Shown piece after piece: positions 9,382-17,581 of a stretch of 64,000 nt of DNA. The stretch comes from Parapedobacter sp. SGR-10. Lineage in GTDB: Bacteria > Bacteroidota > Bacteroidia > Sphingobacteriales > Sphingobacteriaceae. Each line of letters starts with the position of its first letter. The first letter of the stretch is position 1. The stretch covers positions 248,001 to 312,000 of the forward strand of contig NZ_JAAJTJ010000001.1 in NCBI RefSeq assembly GCF_011030405.1, in the 5' to 3' direction. Under the pieces are notes generated by a model. It did not search any database. It was given only the letters and a program-made list of their open reading frames with translations, and was not told the DNA's origin. The translations under genes were made by a program, and so were the position numbers.

Positions 9382-10812
9382 ATGAAGTTAAATATATATC
9401 TTTCTTTTGCAGCCGGATTATTCAGTACAGTCGGATTTGCACAGGAAATATCTATTGACAATCATAAGGAAGAGCTGCAAAGCTCCATGATAAGCTATAT
9501 CGAGACATTAAACAACAAGCTGTCTTTTGAACTGGACTCGATCCGCGAGAATGTAGACCCTGCAGTCGAAAATACTTCGGAAGATATCCTCATCCTGAAA
9601 AGGCTAAAAAGTATAGCGACGACTATTCCCCTGGAATACAATTCCCAAGTCAAAGGCTATATAGACAAGTACACCTCGGCCAACTACCGTCCCTATATGA
9701 ATAAACTCTTGGGGTTGAGTCGACATTACTTTTCTATTTACGAGCAGATATTTAGGGAAAATGCTATACCCGAAGAGGTCAAGTATCTATCTCTGGTCGA
9801 ATCATCACTCAATCCCCATTTGGTATCCACTTCCGGTGCTGTAGGCCCTTGGCAATTCATGTACGCCACGGCCAAAATATATGATCTCGACATGAATAGC
9901 TATGTGGACGAACGCAAAGATGCATACGCCTCTTCTTATGCCGTCACACGCTATTTGAGCGAAGCCTACGATCAATTCGACGATTGGTTATTGGCCCTGG
10001 CCTCTTATAACTGTGGAAGGGGTTGTGTACAGCGCGCTATTCAACGTTCGGGGCTTCGGAATCCCTCTTTCTGGGAATTGTCACCATACCTTCCACAGGA
10101 AACACGCAATTACATCCCAAAGTATATTGCGATGACATATGTCATGGAGATGGCCGACTTCTATGATATCTACCCAGTAGATACAGAATTGGATCTGCAA
10201 AGCAAGATGCTCATGGTCAATAGAACGGTGGATCTCAACAAGGTCGCACGGGCTATAGACCTGCCTTTGGATCAACTCAAAAAATACAACCCTGCTTACA
10301 AGCATAATATCGTCAACGGTACGGCAGAACGTCCCAAGCGCCTGCTCCTACCCGAAACCTCTTCGATAAACGATAGCCTCCTCTACGTAGCCTTAAACAC
10401 ACAGCCTGTGCCAATAGCTACGTTAGTACAAGAAGAAGCTTTGGCAACCACGCGCCCCTCGAAAAATTACCGTGTGCGTCGTAACGAATCCATCCATACG
10501 GTCGCCAAGAAGTTTGGTGTATCGGTACAGAATCTAAGAGCATGGAATGGGCTGAGTGCCAAAAGCAAAATCACCGGGAGAACACTTATCGTAGAGCAAC
10601 CGATAGATGCAAAACTAGCTTCCAATGTCAAGAAAGCGGTCAATAAGAAAACCGCATCAGACATCGTGTATTACACAGTCAAGAAAGGGGATTCGCTGGA
10701 TAGGATTGCACAAAGATATAAGGGTGTATCCGTAGCTAAGTTAAAAGCAGACAACAATTTAAAATCCAACCTCATCCGTCCCGGAATGCGTTTGAAAATC
10801 AATAGAGGGTAA
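9382..10812 (+). CDS. MltD-like lytic transglycosylase with two LysM domains
   Basis: This 476-aa protein has a signal peptide (MKLNIYLSFAAGLFSTVGFA). An SLT-type transglycosylase domain lies at about residues 110-260, with the catalytic Glu140 in SLVESSLNP, then GAVGPWQFM and ALASYNCGRG. Two LysM modules follow, near residues 357-402 (YRVRRNESIHTVAKKFGV) and 430-474 (YYTVKKGDSLDRIAQRYKGV). It should cleave the MurNAc-GlcNAc bond of peptidoglycan to 1,6-anhydro products in the periplasm, with the LysM units holding glycan. It has its own upstream region after the tatA terminator and ends at a terminator shared with the convergent transporter gene. Confidence 0.92.
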   Translation: MKLNIYLSFAAGLFSTVGFAQEISIDNHKEELQSSMISYIETLNNKLSFELDSIRENVDPAVENTSEDILILKRLKSIATTIPLEYNSQVKGYIDKYTSANYRPYMNKLLGLSRHYFSIYEQIFRENAIPEEVKYLSLVESSLNPHLVSTSGAVGPWQFMYATAKIYDLDMNSYVDERKDAYASSYAVTRYLSEAYDQFDDWLLALASYNCGRGCVQRAIQRSGLRNPSFWELSPYLPQETRNYIPKYIAMTYVMEMADFYDIYPVDTELDLQSKMLMVNRTVDLNKVARAIDLPLDQLKKYNPAYKHNIVNGTAERPKRLLLPETSSINDSLLYVALNTQPVPIATLVQEEALATTRPSKNYRVRRNESIHTVAKKFGVSVQNLRAWNGLSAKSKITGRTLIVEQPIDAKLASNVKKAVNKKTASDIVYYTVKKGDSLDRIAQRYKGVSVAKLKADNNLKSNLIRPGMRLKINRG

Positions 10813-10821
10813 TAATAACAT

Positions 10822-10849
10822 GTAGGGGCAAAAAATCTTTTGCCCCTAC
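10822..10849. terminator. Bidirectional terminator between the MltD-like gene and the transporter
   Basis: This is a perfect 12-bp stem, GTAGGGGCAAAA (10822-10833) and TTTTGCCCCTAC (10838-10849), with a 4-base loop. The A- and T-rich arms serve both converging transcripts. Confidence 0.8.
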
Positions 10850-10854
10850 TGCTC

Positions 10855-12297
10855 TTAAAGCTGTATCAACTTCATTTTTGGCACCAATGCTTTCATAATG
10901 GCCCAGCCGACAAGGTAGGCCACCGCACAGATGGAGAAAATAATGAAGTAACCCGCATGCACACCTTCAAACCCGAAGAAATTCATATTTGTATTCGCCG
11001 AATAATCAAACAGCATGCCGGATCCTTTATTGATAAAGAATGCTCCGACACCGCCAGCCATACCCCCGATTCCTGTTACGGTAGCGATCGCTGACTTGGG
11101 AAACATATCCCCGATAGTTGAGAAAATATTAGCGCTCCAAGCCTGGTGGGCAGCTCCGGCAATACCGATGATAATAACCGGCAACCATACAGACACAGTA
11201 CCCAAAGGTTGTGCAAATAGTGCCAGTAATGGGAAGAAAGCAAAAATCAACATGGAACGCATCCTTCCGGCATACGGGTTCATCCCTTTCTTCTCTACGA
11301 AATACGTCGGCAACCAGCCTCCCACGATAGAGAGCAATGTAATCAAGTAAAGCACAAAGATCAATGGCGCACTCTCTGTCGACGACAGGCCATACACAGA
11401 GTGTAAATAAGCCGGTATCCAAAACAAGTAAAACCACCACACCCCATCAGTCATAAACTTACCCACGGCAAAAGCCCATGTCTGCTTGTATTGCAGCAAT
11501 TTAGCGAAACTGACTTTCGGCTGCTCTGTCACTACAGCTTGTACAGGCTCAGCCGTCACCTCTACGCTATCATCCTGATTGATGTAATCGAGCTCTGCCT
11601 GGTTCACCTTAGTTTGCCTGTGCGGCTTGTCATACATGAATAACCAAAAGCCCATCCAGATAAAACCTAACGCACCGATGATGATAAACGCAGCTTCCCA
11701 TCCCCATGCATCCGCGATAAACGGAATGGTAAGTGGAGCCAATAATGCACCGATAGTTGCGCCGGCATTGAAAATACTCGTTGCAAAGCCACGATCTTTC
11801 TTTGGAAAGTATTCTGCCGTCGTCTTGATAGCTGCCGGAAAGTTCCCGGCCTCACCGACCGCCAACACAACACGGGCCACAATAAATAAAGTAACGCTCG
11901 TCGAAGCAACTAAAGTCGTATTGCCAATTTTTGAAATAACCTCTCTGGCACCTTCAAATCCTACAAACCATTCCCCGGCTAAAATCCCTGACGTAGCTAT
12001 CCCGCATAGAGCATGTATACAGGCTCCTATAGACCAGATAAAAATAGCCCACAAAAAGCCTTTTTTCGTATCCATCCAATCAATAAATTTTCCTGCGAAC
12101 AGCATGGAGATCGCATATACCAAAGAAAAAACACCGGCAATATTTCCATAATCCTCATTGGTCCAATGAAACTCAGGTTGTATCCAATCTGTCCAAGTGA
12201 GAGAAAGAACCTGTCTATCCAAATAATTGATCGTCGTCGCAAAAAACAATAAGCTACAGATGGTCCATCGGTAGTTACTCATTTTTGTTAAATTCAT
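10855..12297 (-). CDS. MFS hexuronate transporter (ExuT-like)
   Basis: A 480-aa major-facilitator protein with about twelve membrane segments. The N-terminal signature TINYLDRQVLSLTWTDWIQP, the VVLAVGEAGNFPAAIKTTAEYFP block and RGFATSIFNAGATIGALLAP fit the anion:cation symporter branch that contains ExuT. It should import glucuronate or galacturonate with protons across the inner membrane. It is the last gene of a minus-strand unit after the reductase and mannonate dehydratase (45-bp gap to uxuA), which supports hexuronate as substrate. An insert of about 30 polar residues follows YINQDD in the central loop. The choice between hexuronates is not visible in sequence. Confidence 0.85.
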   Translation of the reverse strand: MNLTKMSNYRWTICSLLFFATTINYLDRQVLSLTWTDWIQPEFHWTNEDYGNIAGVFSLVYAISMLFAGKFIDWMDTKKGFLWAIFIWSIGACIHALCGIATSGILAGEWFVGFEGAREVISKIGNTTLVASTSVTLFIVARVVLAVGEAGNFPAAIKTTAEYFPKKDRGFATSIFNAGATIGALLAPLTIPFIADAWGWEAAFIIIGALGFIWMGFWLFMYDKPHRQTKVNQAELDYINQDDSVEVTAEPVQAVVTEQPKVSFAKLLQYKQTWAFAVGKFMTDGVWWFYLFWIPAYLHSVYGLSSTESAPLIFVLYLITLLSIVGGWLPTYFVEKKGMNPYAGRMRSMLIFAFFPLLALFAQPLGTVSVWLPVIIIGIAGAAHQAWSANIFSTIGDMFPKSAIATVTGIGGMAGGVGAFFINKGSGMLFDYSANTNMNFFGFEGVHAGYFIIFSICAVAYLVGWAIMKALVPKMKLIQL

Positions 12298-12342
12298 TTT
12301 ATAAAATTAATATTTAAAATAGATTTATAAAGGCTAAATGTA

Positions 12343-13512
12343 TTAAATCACACTTAGAATACCTAATTCCAATCCTCTTACTTCTGCTAGCCCCCTCAAT
12401 CGGCCGATGGCAGAATATCCCGGATTGGTCTGCTTATGCAGATCGTCCAACATCTGATGCCCGTGGTCAGGTCTGAATGGAATCGGCGTATTCCTACGTT
12501 GGTTTTCCTCGATAAATATCTTGACCACCGCAGCCATGTCTACATCTCCGGCCAAGTGATCCGCTTCGAAGAAATTTCCTTCAGCATCTTTCTTGACATT
12601 ACGGAAATGCGCAAAATATACACGATGTTTGATTGCTTCGGCTATCTCCGGCACATTATTGTCCTTGCCGGCACCCAAAGAGCCCGTACAAAAACAAACT
12701 CCATTGAAAGCTTTGTCCACGCCTTGTATTATTTTTAGATAATCCTCCTTATTGGATGCAATACGAGGCAAGCCCAATATCGGATAAGGTGGATCATCCG
12801 GATGTATCGCCATCTTTATATTATTTTCTTCACACACCTCCGCAATCTCATTCAAAAACCACAACAGATTATCCAACAATCCGTCCAATCCGATGTCCTT
12901 ATACGTTTCCAGGTTTTTATTGAACTCTTCTACCGTAACATCTTTTTCGCCCGGTATCCCCATCAAAACAACACGTTTCAGTTCTTCTAAATCCGCTGGA
13001 GAATATTTGGTTTCATAACGTAGCTTAGCCTCTGCAACGATACTTGCCGGATAATCCTGTTCCGCACCCTCTCTCTTTAAGACATAAATATCAAACACAG
13101 CCAAGTCATTCCAATCAAAATACAAAGCTTTGGCACCATTGGGCATTTCCAGATCCAGTTGGGTACGCGTCCAATCCAGTACCGGCATGAAATTGTACGT
13201 TACGATATGTATACCACAAGCGGCTAGATTGCGCAAAGACTGCTTATAGTTTTCGAGATACGGCCCCGCATCGGCACGGCGCGTCTTGATCGCCTCGTGC
13301 ACAGGCACGCTTTCGACCACCGACCAGGTCAGCCCCGACTCTTCGATAATACGTTTACGTTCTTGTATATCTTCCAAAGGCCATACTTCTCCATGGCCAA
13401 TATGGTGTAGCGCCGTCACTATCCCTGTGGCACCGGCCTGTTTTACATCCTGCAAAGATACGGGGTCATTAGGCCCATACCATCTCCACGTCTGTTCAAA
13501 TCTTTTATTCAT
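12343..13512 (-). CDS. uxuA: Mannonate dehydratase
   Basis: This is 389 aa from MNKRFEQTWRWYGP; a longer in-frame start at 13566 would overlap the upstream gene and adds no conserved sequence. It converts D-mannonate to 2-keto-3-deoxygluconate in the glucuronate pathway. Family marks are TWRWYGPNDPVSL at the N terminus, HPDDPP, the TGSLGAGKDNN region, HFRNVKK and FRPDHGHQMLDD, the last supplying Asp and His metal ligands. Length equals E. coli UxuA (394 aa). It lies 22 bp after the reductase gene and 45 bp before the transporter gene in one minus-strand operon, and its product is the substrate of the divergently encoded KDG kinase. Confidence 0.96.
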   Translation of the reverse strand: MNKRFEQTWRWYGPNDPVSLQDVKQAGATGIVTALHHIGHGEVWPLEDIQERKRIIEESGLTWSVVESVPVHEAIKTRRADAGPYLENYKQSLRNLAACGIHIVTYNFMPVLDWTRTQLDLEMPNGAKALYFDWNDLAVFDIYVLKREGAEQDYPASIVAEAKLRYETKYSPADLEELKRVVLMGIPGEKDVTVEEFNKNLETYKDIGLDGLLDNLLWFLNEIAEVCEENNIKMAIHPDDPPYPILGLPRIASNKEDYLKIIQGVDKAFNGVCFCTGSLGAGKDNNVPEIAEAIKHRVYFAHFRNVKKDAEGNFFEADHLAGDVDMAAVVKIFIEENQRRNTPIPFRPDHGHQMLDDLHKQTNPGYSAIGRLRGLAEVRGLELGILSVI

Positions 13513-13534
13513 ACTTTTATTTAATCCGTTTTTT

Positions 13535-14356
13535 TTAAACTCCTGTCCAGGCATTAAATCCTCCATCTACATATACCGTCTCCCCGGAGACAAATCCAGC
13601 AGCATCACTCAATAAATAGATCAGCGTACCTTCCAACTCCGATGGATCACCCAATCTCGAAAAAGGTGTACCATTGACAAAACGTTGTGCCCTTTCTGTA
13701 AAGCTGCCGTCAGGATTGGTGAGCAATGTCCTGTTCTGCTCTGTGAGGAACACTCCCGGTGCAATAGCATTGACACGCACCTTGTCTCCATATCTCAAGG
13801 CCATTTCTGTCGCCATCCATTTGGTGTATCCGATGATTCCATTTTTTGCCACAGTATAGCCCAATACCCTTGTAATGGCCTGACTGGAAGATAGAGATCC
13901 AATATTGACAATACTTCCACTTCCTTTTTCGGCGATTACTTTACCAAAAACATGTGTCGGTATGATAGAGCCAAACAAATTTAATTCGATAGCTTTGATC
14001 GTATCTTGTACATTACTGGCAAACAAATCTTGATCCGGTCCTATCGTAGCACCGGGAATATTTCCTCCTGCCGCATTGACCAAGCCATCGATGGTACCCC
14101 ATTTTGCCAGCACCTGCTCCCTCGCATCGATCATCGACTGCTCATCCATCACATTGGCCGATAGCGCCAATGCCTCGCCTCCCAATTCTTCCACCATCTT
14201 TGCACGTTCGTTGGCCTTTTCAATGCTACGTCCGAGGATACATACTTTTGCTCCGGCCTCGGCAAGCGCTTTTACAAAGTTTTTGCCCAGTATACCGGTA
14301 CCTCCGGTGACAACGATTACTTTTCCCTTTAATGAAAATTTTTCTAAGATATTCAT
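13535..14356 (-). CDS. SDR-family fructuronate reductase (D-mannonate oxidoreductase)
   Basis: A 273-aa short-chain dehydrogenase. The cofactor motif TGGTGILG is at residues 17-24, NAAGG marks the core, IGSLSSSQ carries the catalytic Ser and YTVAK the catalytic Tyr/Lys pair. The C terminus ends YVDGGFNAWTGV. By context (first in an operon with uxuA and an ExuT-like transporter) it should reduce D-fructuronate to D-mannonate, replacing the unrelated long-chain UxuB of E. coli; SDR enzymes of this kind do so in several Bacteroidota and Thermotoga. A gluconate- or KduD-like role is the alternative. The catalytic family is certain, the substrate is inferred. Confidence 0.85.
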   Translation of the reverse strand: MNILEKFSLKGKVIVVTGGTGILGKNFVKALAEAGAKVCILGRSIEKANERAKMVEELGGEALALSANVMDEQSMIDAREQVLAKWGTIDGLVNAAGGNIPGATIGPDQDLFASNVQDTIKAIELNLFGSIIPTHVFGKVIAEKGSGSIVNIGSLSSSQAITRVLGYTVAKNGIIGYTKWMATEMALRYGDKVRVNAIAPGVFLTEQNRTLLTNPDGSFTERAQRFVNGTPFSRLGDPSELEGTLIYLLSDAAGFVSGETVYVDGGFNAWTGV

Positions 14357-14529
14357 GTTATAATTGCTAACTGTTTATAAGCGTAAATAGCTCGCAAGAT
14401 AATGAAGATTAGCCAATTATAGGAACATTAATTACGATAACGATTTCGTGTAGAATTCTATAGAAAAACAGTCTACTATTTCGTTTAATAGTTGTATTTT
14501 AGCTTCCGTCATATTAAAAAACCGTAACG

Positions 14530-15519
14530 ATGAATAGTGTATTATGCCTTGGCGAGATACTGATCAGACAGCAGGCTCTAGGCAATTCTTTTTTCGAACC
14601 AAATAACAATCTACTCCGTATATATCCAGGAGGGTCAGAGGCCAATGTGGCCGCGACTTTGGCACAAATGGGTACGCCTACGAGCTATTTCAGTGCATTC
14701 CCCGACAATGCACTATCCGACGAAATCATCCGTACACTCGATGCATTAAAGATAGATACCTCAAAAGTTATCAAAACCGGAGACCGGATAGGAACTTATA
14801 TCCTTCTATCAGCCAATGGACTGACAAAAGGCGAAGTGATCTACGATAGGAAGTACTCGGCGTTCAGTCAATTGGATATAGCCGACATTCAAGTGGATAG
14901 ATTACTACATAGCGTCGATTGGTTGCATTGGACCGCATTGACACCTGCCCTCAATCCACAGATGGTTACCTTGATCCAATATATCCTGAGCGAGGCAAAC
15001 AAACGTAACATCACGATCTCCGTCGATTTGAATTATAGAAATAGATTGTGGCAATATGGCAAAGATCCTATCGAAGTCATGCCTCAACTCGTGGAATATT
15101 GTGATGTGATCATGGGCAATATATGGGCGGCGAATAAGATGTTGGGGACATCCATCGACGAAGCCTTTCATCGACACACACCTACGGAAACCTATGTAGA
15201 CTACTCCGCGAAGTCTGCTGCGGAGATATTTACTCGTTTTCCCAAGGCCAAACACATTGCCAACACCTTCCGTTTTATGGATGAGGCTCGTCACAATTAC
15301 TTCTATGGTACCTACCACTCTCGCCAGGACAATGCCATGTCCCGCATCTACGAAACACACGAGGTCGTCGATCGAATCGGTAGTGGCGATGCCTTTATGG
15401 GCGGGTTCATCCATGCATTGAAGCAGCATAAATCTCCTCAAGAGATCATCGACACAGCTACAGGAGCAGGCTATCAAAAGCTTTTTGTAGAAGGTGATTT
15501 TGGAAATGGAAAATATTGA
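14530..15519 (+). CDS. kdgK: 2-dehydro-3-deoxygluconokinase (PfkB family)
   Basis: This 329-aa ribokinase/PfkB protein has the substrate-side motif GGSEANVAATLAQMG near residues 33-47 and the catalytic DRIGSGDAFMGG with base Asp287. It should phosphorylate 2-keto-3-deoxygluconate to KDPG. A KDPG aldolase gene follows 22 bp downstream and uxuA is divergent, so the whole glucuronate-to-KDPG route is assembled here. A 173-bp divergent region separates it from the reductase gene and probably carries the shared control. A fructokinase role is possible from family alone but disfavoured by context. Confidence 0.88.
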   Translation: MNSVLCLGEILIRQQALGNSFFEPNNNLLRIYPGGSEANVAATLAQMGTPTSYFSAFPDNALSDEIIRTLDALKIDTSKVIKTGDRIGTYILLSANGLTKGEVIYDRKYSAFSQLDIADIQVDRLLHSVDWLHWTALTPALNPQMVTLIQYILSEANKRNITISVDLNYRNRLWQYGKDPIEVMPQLVEYCDVIMGNIWAANKMLGTSIDEAFHRHTPTETYVDYSAKSAAEIFTRFPKAKHIANTFRFMDEARHNYFYGTYHSRQDNAMSRIYETHEVVDRIGSGDAFMGGFIHALKQHKSPQEIIDTATGAGYQKLFVEGDFGNGKY

Positions 15520-15541
15520 GAACCGTAAAGAACATACAATC

Positions 15542-16180
15542 ATGAACGAGATATTACAAACCATCGCAAAACATCCCGTCATACCGGTTTACTATCACGA
15601 TGATAGCCAAACCTGTATCAATGTACTCCAAGCTGCCTACACCGGAGGGATAAGGGTCTTCGAATTCGTCAGTCGAGGTCCCAGGGCCTTGGAAAATTTC
15701 CGTATCCTGTTGGAATACAAAAAAACTCATTTCCCGGATCTCCTATTAGGTATAGGTACGATCAAAACGGCAAAACAGGCGGAAGACTTTATCGAAGCGG
15801 GAGCAGATTTTATCGTCAGCCCTATTGTATTGAGCAGTATCGCCGCAGTAACACTAGACAAAGGCGTCTTATGGATACCGGGTTGTATGACCCCCACCGA
15901 AATCGCTCAAGCCGAAGCTTTGGGTGCTCCCCTGGTCAAACTCTTTCCGGGAGACACTTTAGGACCCAACTTCCTAAAAGCAATCAGACCGTTGTTTCCA
16001 AACACCAAATTTATGCCTACCGGAGGCGTAGATGTAGAAGAAAAAAATATACGGAACTGGTTTGATGCCGGGGTATTCTCGGTAGGCTTAGGCTCCAAAC
16101 TGTTCAATCCTCCAGCCGATGCAAAGGATTATTCCTGGCTATCAGAGAGGGCTGCCAAATTGTTTGGGTGGATCGGTTAA
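15542..16180 (+). CDS. eda: KDPG/KHG aldolase
   Basis: This is 212 aa from MNEILQTIAKHP; a start at 15494 would overlap kdgK and is not needed. It is a class I aldolase barrel with Glu41 in VFEFVSRG, GIGTIKT, PGCMTPTE and the Schiff-base Lys133 in LVKLFPGD, then PTGGVD. It splits KDPG to pyruvate and glyceraldehyde-3-phosphate, the last step of hexuronate degradation. It lies 22 bp after kdgK, so the two are co-transcribed, and a very strong hairpin follows immediately. The usual thr-arg of the E. coli enzyme is VSRGP here, a normal Bacteroidota variant. Confidence 0.92.
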   Translation: MNEILQTIAKHPVIPVYYHDDSQTCINVLQAAYTGGIRVFEFVSRGPRALENFRILLEYKKTHFPDLLLGIGTIKTAKQAEDFIEAGADFIVSPIVLSSIAAVTLDKGVLWIPGCMTPTEIAQAEALGAPLVKLFPGDTLGPNFLKAIRPLFPNTKFMPTGGVDVEEKNIRNWFDAGVFSVGLGSKLFNPPADAKDYSWLSERAAKLFGWIG

Positions 16181-16181
16181 G

Positions 16182-16224
16182 GGCTACAACTTGACGTCGC
16201 AAAATGCGACGTCAAGTTGTAGCA
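16182..16224. terminator. Strong bidirectional hairpin between eda and the phosphoribosyltransferase gene
   Basis: This is a perfect 18-bp inverted repeat (arms 16183-16200 and 16206-16223; outer sequence GCTACAACTTGACG, inner GTCGC) with a five-base loop. It lies 2 bp after the eda stop and before the convergent gene, so it probably ends both transcripts. Confidence 0.8.
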
Positions 16225-16231
16225 AAAATCT

Positions 16232-16747
16232 TTATCGTACCCACGCCGCATCCTCGTCATTATCCAATTCTTCCAGACACACCTCCACATGTTCTTTCAA
16301 AATAGTGGATAGTTTGACCCCATAAAAGTCGCTGAATATAGGAAATAAGTGATGGCTGCGATCTACGAGTACTGCTGTACGCAACTTTTTGAGCGGAACA
16401 TCCATAAATACACCCAAAGCATACGTAAATGTACGGCCACTGTTGAGCACATCATCCACGATGATGACCACTTTGTCCTTGGCAATCTCAACAGGAAGGT
16501 CTGTATCAGCTTCGAGATTACGTTTGTTTTTTTGGATCGTAACCTTTATAAGCGCGATACTCTTGTCCGTGGCCAACTCCTGTAGAATTTTCTGTAGACG
16601 CTGGGCAAATACATAACCACGGTCTGCTATACCGACCAAAACAATTTCTTTTTCCTCAAAATTGTCCTCCAAAATCTGATACGCAATACGGCGGGATTTC
16701 TGATGTATCTGTTCTTTGTTTAGAATAAGCGTTTTCTTCGTTGACAT
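16232..16747 (-). CDS. PyrR-like phosphoribosyltransferase
   Basis: A 171-aa type I phosphoribosyltransferase. The PRPP loop is VVIIVDDVLNSGRT (residues 93-106), and the N-terminal IVLVGIADRGYVFAQRL is the second substrate-side loop. Length and pattern fit PyrR or other uracil/hypoxanthine-like transferases. PyrR proteins convert uracil plus PRPP to UMP and may also bind pyr mRNA; no pyr genes adjoin it here, so regulation is not supported. It is divergent from purC, which is at least a nucleotide gene. The base specificity cannot be read from sequence. Confidence 0.75.
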   Translation of the reverse strand: MSTKKTLILNKEQIHQKSRRIAYQILEDNFEEKEIVLVGIADRGYVFAQRLQKILQELATDKSIALIKVTIQKNKRNLEADTDLPVEIAKDKVVIIVDDVLNSGRTFTYALGVFMDVPLKKLRTAVLVDRSHHLFPIFSDFYGVKLSTILKEHVEVCLEELDNDEDAAWVR

Positions 16748-16800
16748 TATGATCGGATTTACTAGGCTAAATTAAATAAAAAGTCTGAATGATTCCCATT

Positions 16801-16833
16801 AACTTTTCCAAAGTTTTGAACTTTGGAAAAGTT
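16801..16833. repeat. Perfect palindrome upstream of purC
   Basis: Two 15-bp arms, AACTTTTCCAAAGTT (16801-16815) and its complement (16819-16833), are separated by three bases. The palindrome sits between two divergent start codons, 32 bp before the purC ATG and 53 bp from the phosphoribosyltransferase ATG. It could be a leader hairpin, an operator or a small mobile palindrome; there is no T-tract that would make it a simple terminator. Confidence 0.6.
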
Positions 16834-16865
16834 CGGGTAATTTGCGGCCGCTAACAAAAAATACT

Positions 16866-17549
16866 ATGCAACTGATATATCGAGGAAAAACAAAAGATGT
16901 CTATAAACTGGACAACAACCAAATCTTACTGAAATTCAAAGATGATGTGACAGGCGAAAACGGTGTCTTCGATCCAGGAGCCAACACCGTAGGACTGACT
17001 ATCGAAGGAGCCGGAAAATCCGGGCTGAAAATGACCAAATACTTCTACGAACTGCTCAACAGCCGTGGCATCCCTACCCACTTTATCGGCGCCGATCTGG
17101 ACAACGTGTCCATGACCGTCAAGGAAGCGCAGGTATTGGGCAAGGGACTGGAAGTCATCTGTCGCTACAAAGCCGTAGGAAGCTTCCTAAGACGCTATGC
17201 GGCCTATTGCCAAGAGGGCCAGGATCTGGATCGTTTTGTCGAGGTCACGATCAAAGATGACGAACGTGGTGACCCTGTTATTTCAGAAGATGCTCTGGCG
17301 ATGTTGGGCATCCTCTCCAAAGAATTGTACCAGCAGCTCAAACAACTCACCCAACAAATCTGTGATATTGTCAAGGAAGAGTTGGCAAAAAAAGGCCTCG
17401 AACTGTACGATATCAAATTGGAATTTGGTTACGACAAGGCAACAAACCAACTCCTTTTGATCGATGAGATTTCGGGTGGAAATATGCGTGTCTACCAACA
17501 AGGAACGTATATCCCTCCATTGGAATTGGAAAAGATATTTTTGTCCTAA
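16866..17549 (+). CDS. purC: Phosphoribosylaminoimidazole-succinocarboxamide synthase
   Basis: This is 227 aa from MQLIYRGKTKDVYKL; an in-frame TTG at 16842 lacks conserved sequence. SAICAR synthase joins CAIR and aspartate with ATP in purine synthesis. Signatures are RGKTKDVY (ATP loop), ENGVFDPGANTVGLTIEG, EVICRYKAVGSFLRRY, IKDDERGDPVIS and LLIDEISGGNMRVY. Length matches the compact bacterial form (E. coli 237 aa). It stands as a single gene after the palindrome at 16801 and converges on the epimerase gene. Confidence 0.95.
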   Translation: MQLIYRGKTKDVYKLDNNQILLKFKDDVTGENGVFDPGANTVGLTIEGAGKSGLKMTKYFYELLNSRGIPTHFIGADLDNVSMTVKEAQVLGKGLEVICRYKAVGSFLRRYAAYCQEGQDLDRFVEVTIKDDERGDPVISEDALAMLGILSKELYQQLKQLTQQICDIVKEELAKKGLELYDIKLEFGYDKATNQLLLIDEISGGNMRVYQQGTYIPPLELEKIFLS

Positions 17550-17581
17550 CGGATATACTCTTATCTCTTTCGCAACAATTC

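Noticed and set aside
11627..12151. A 174-codon plus-strand ORF antisense to the ExuT-like gene
   Set aside because: It is covered by a clear membrane transporter gene and shows low-complexity composition from the opposite strand of hydrophobic codons.
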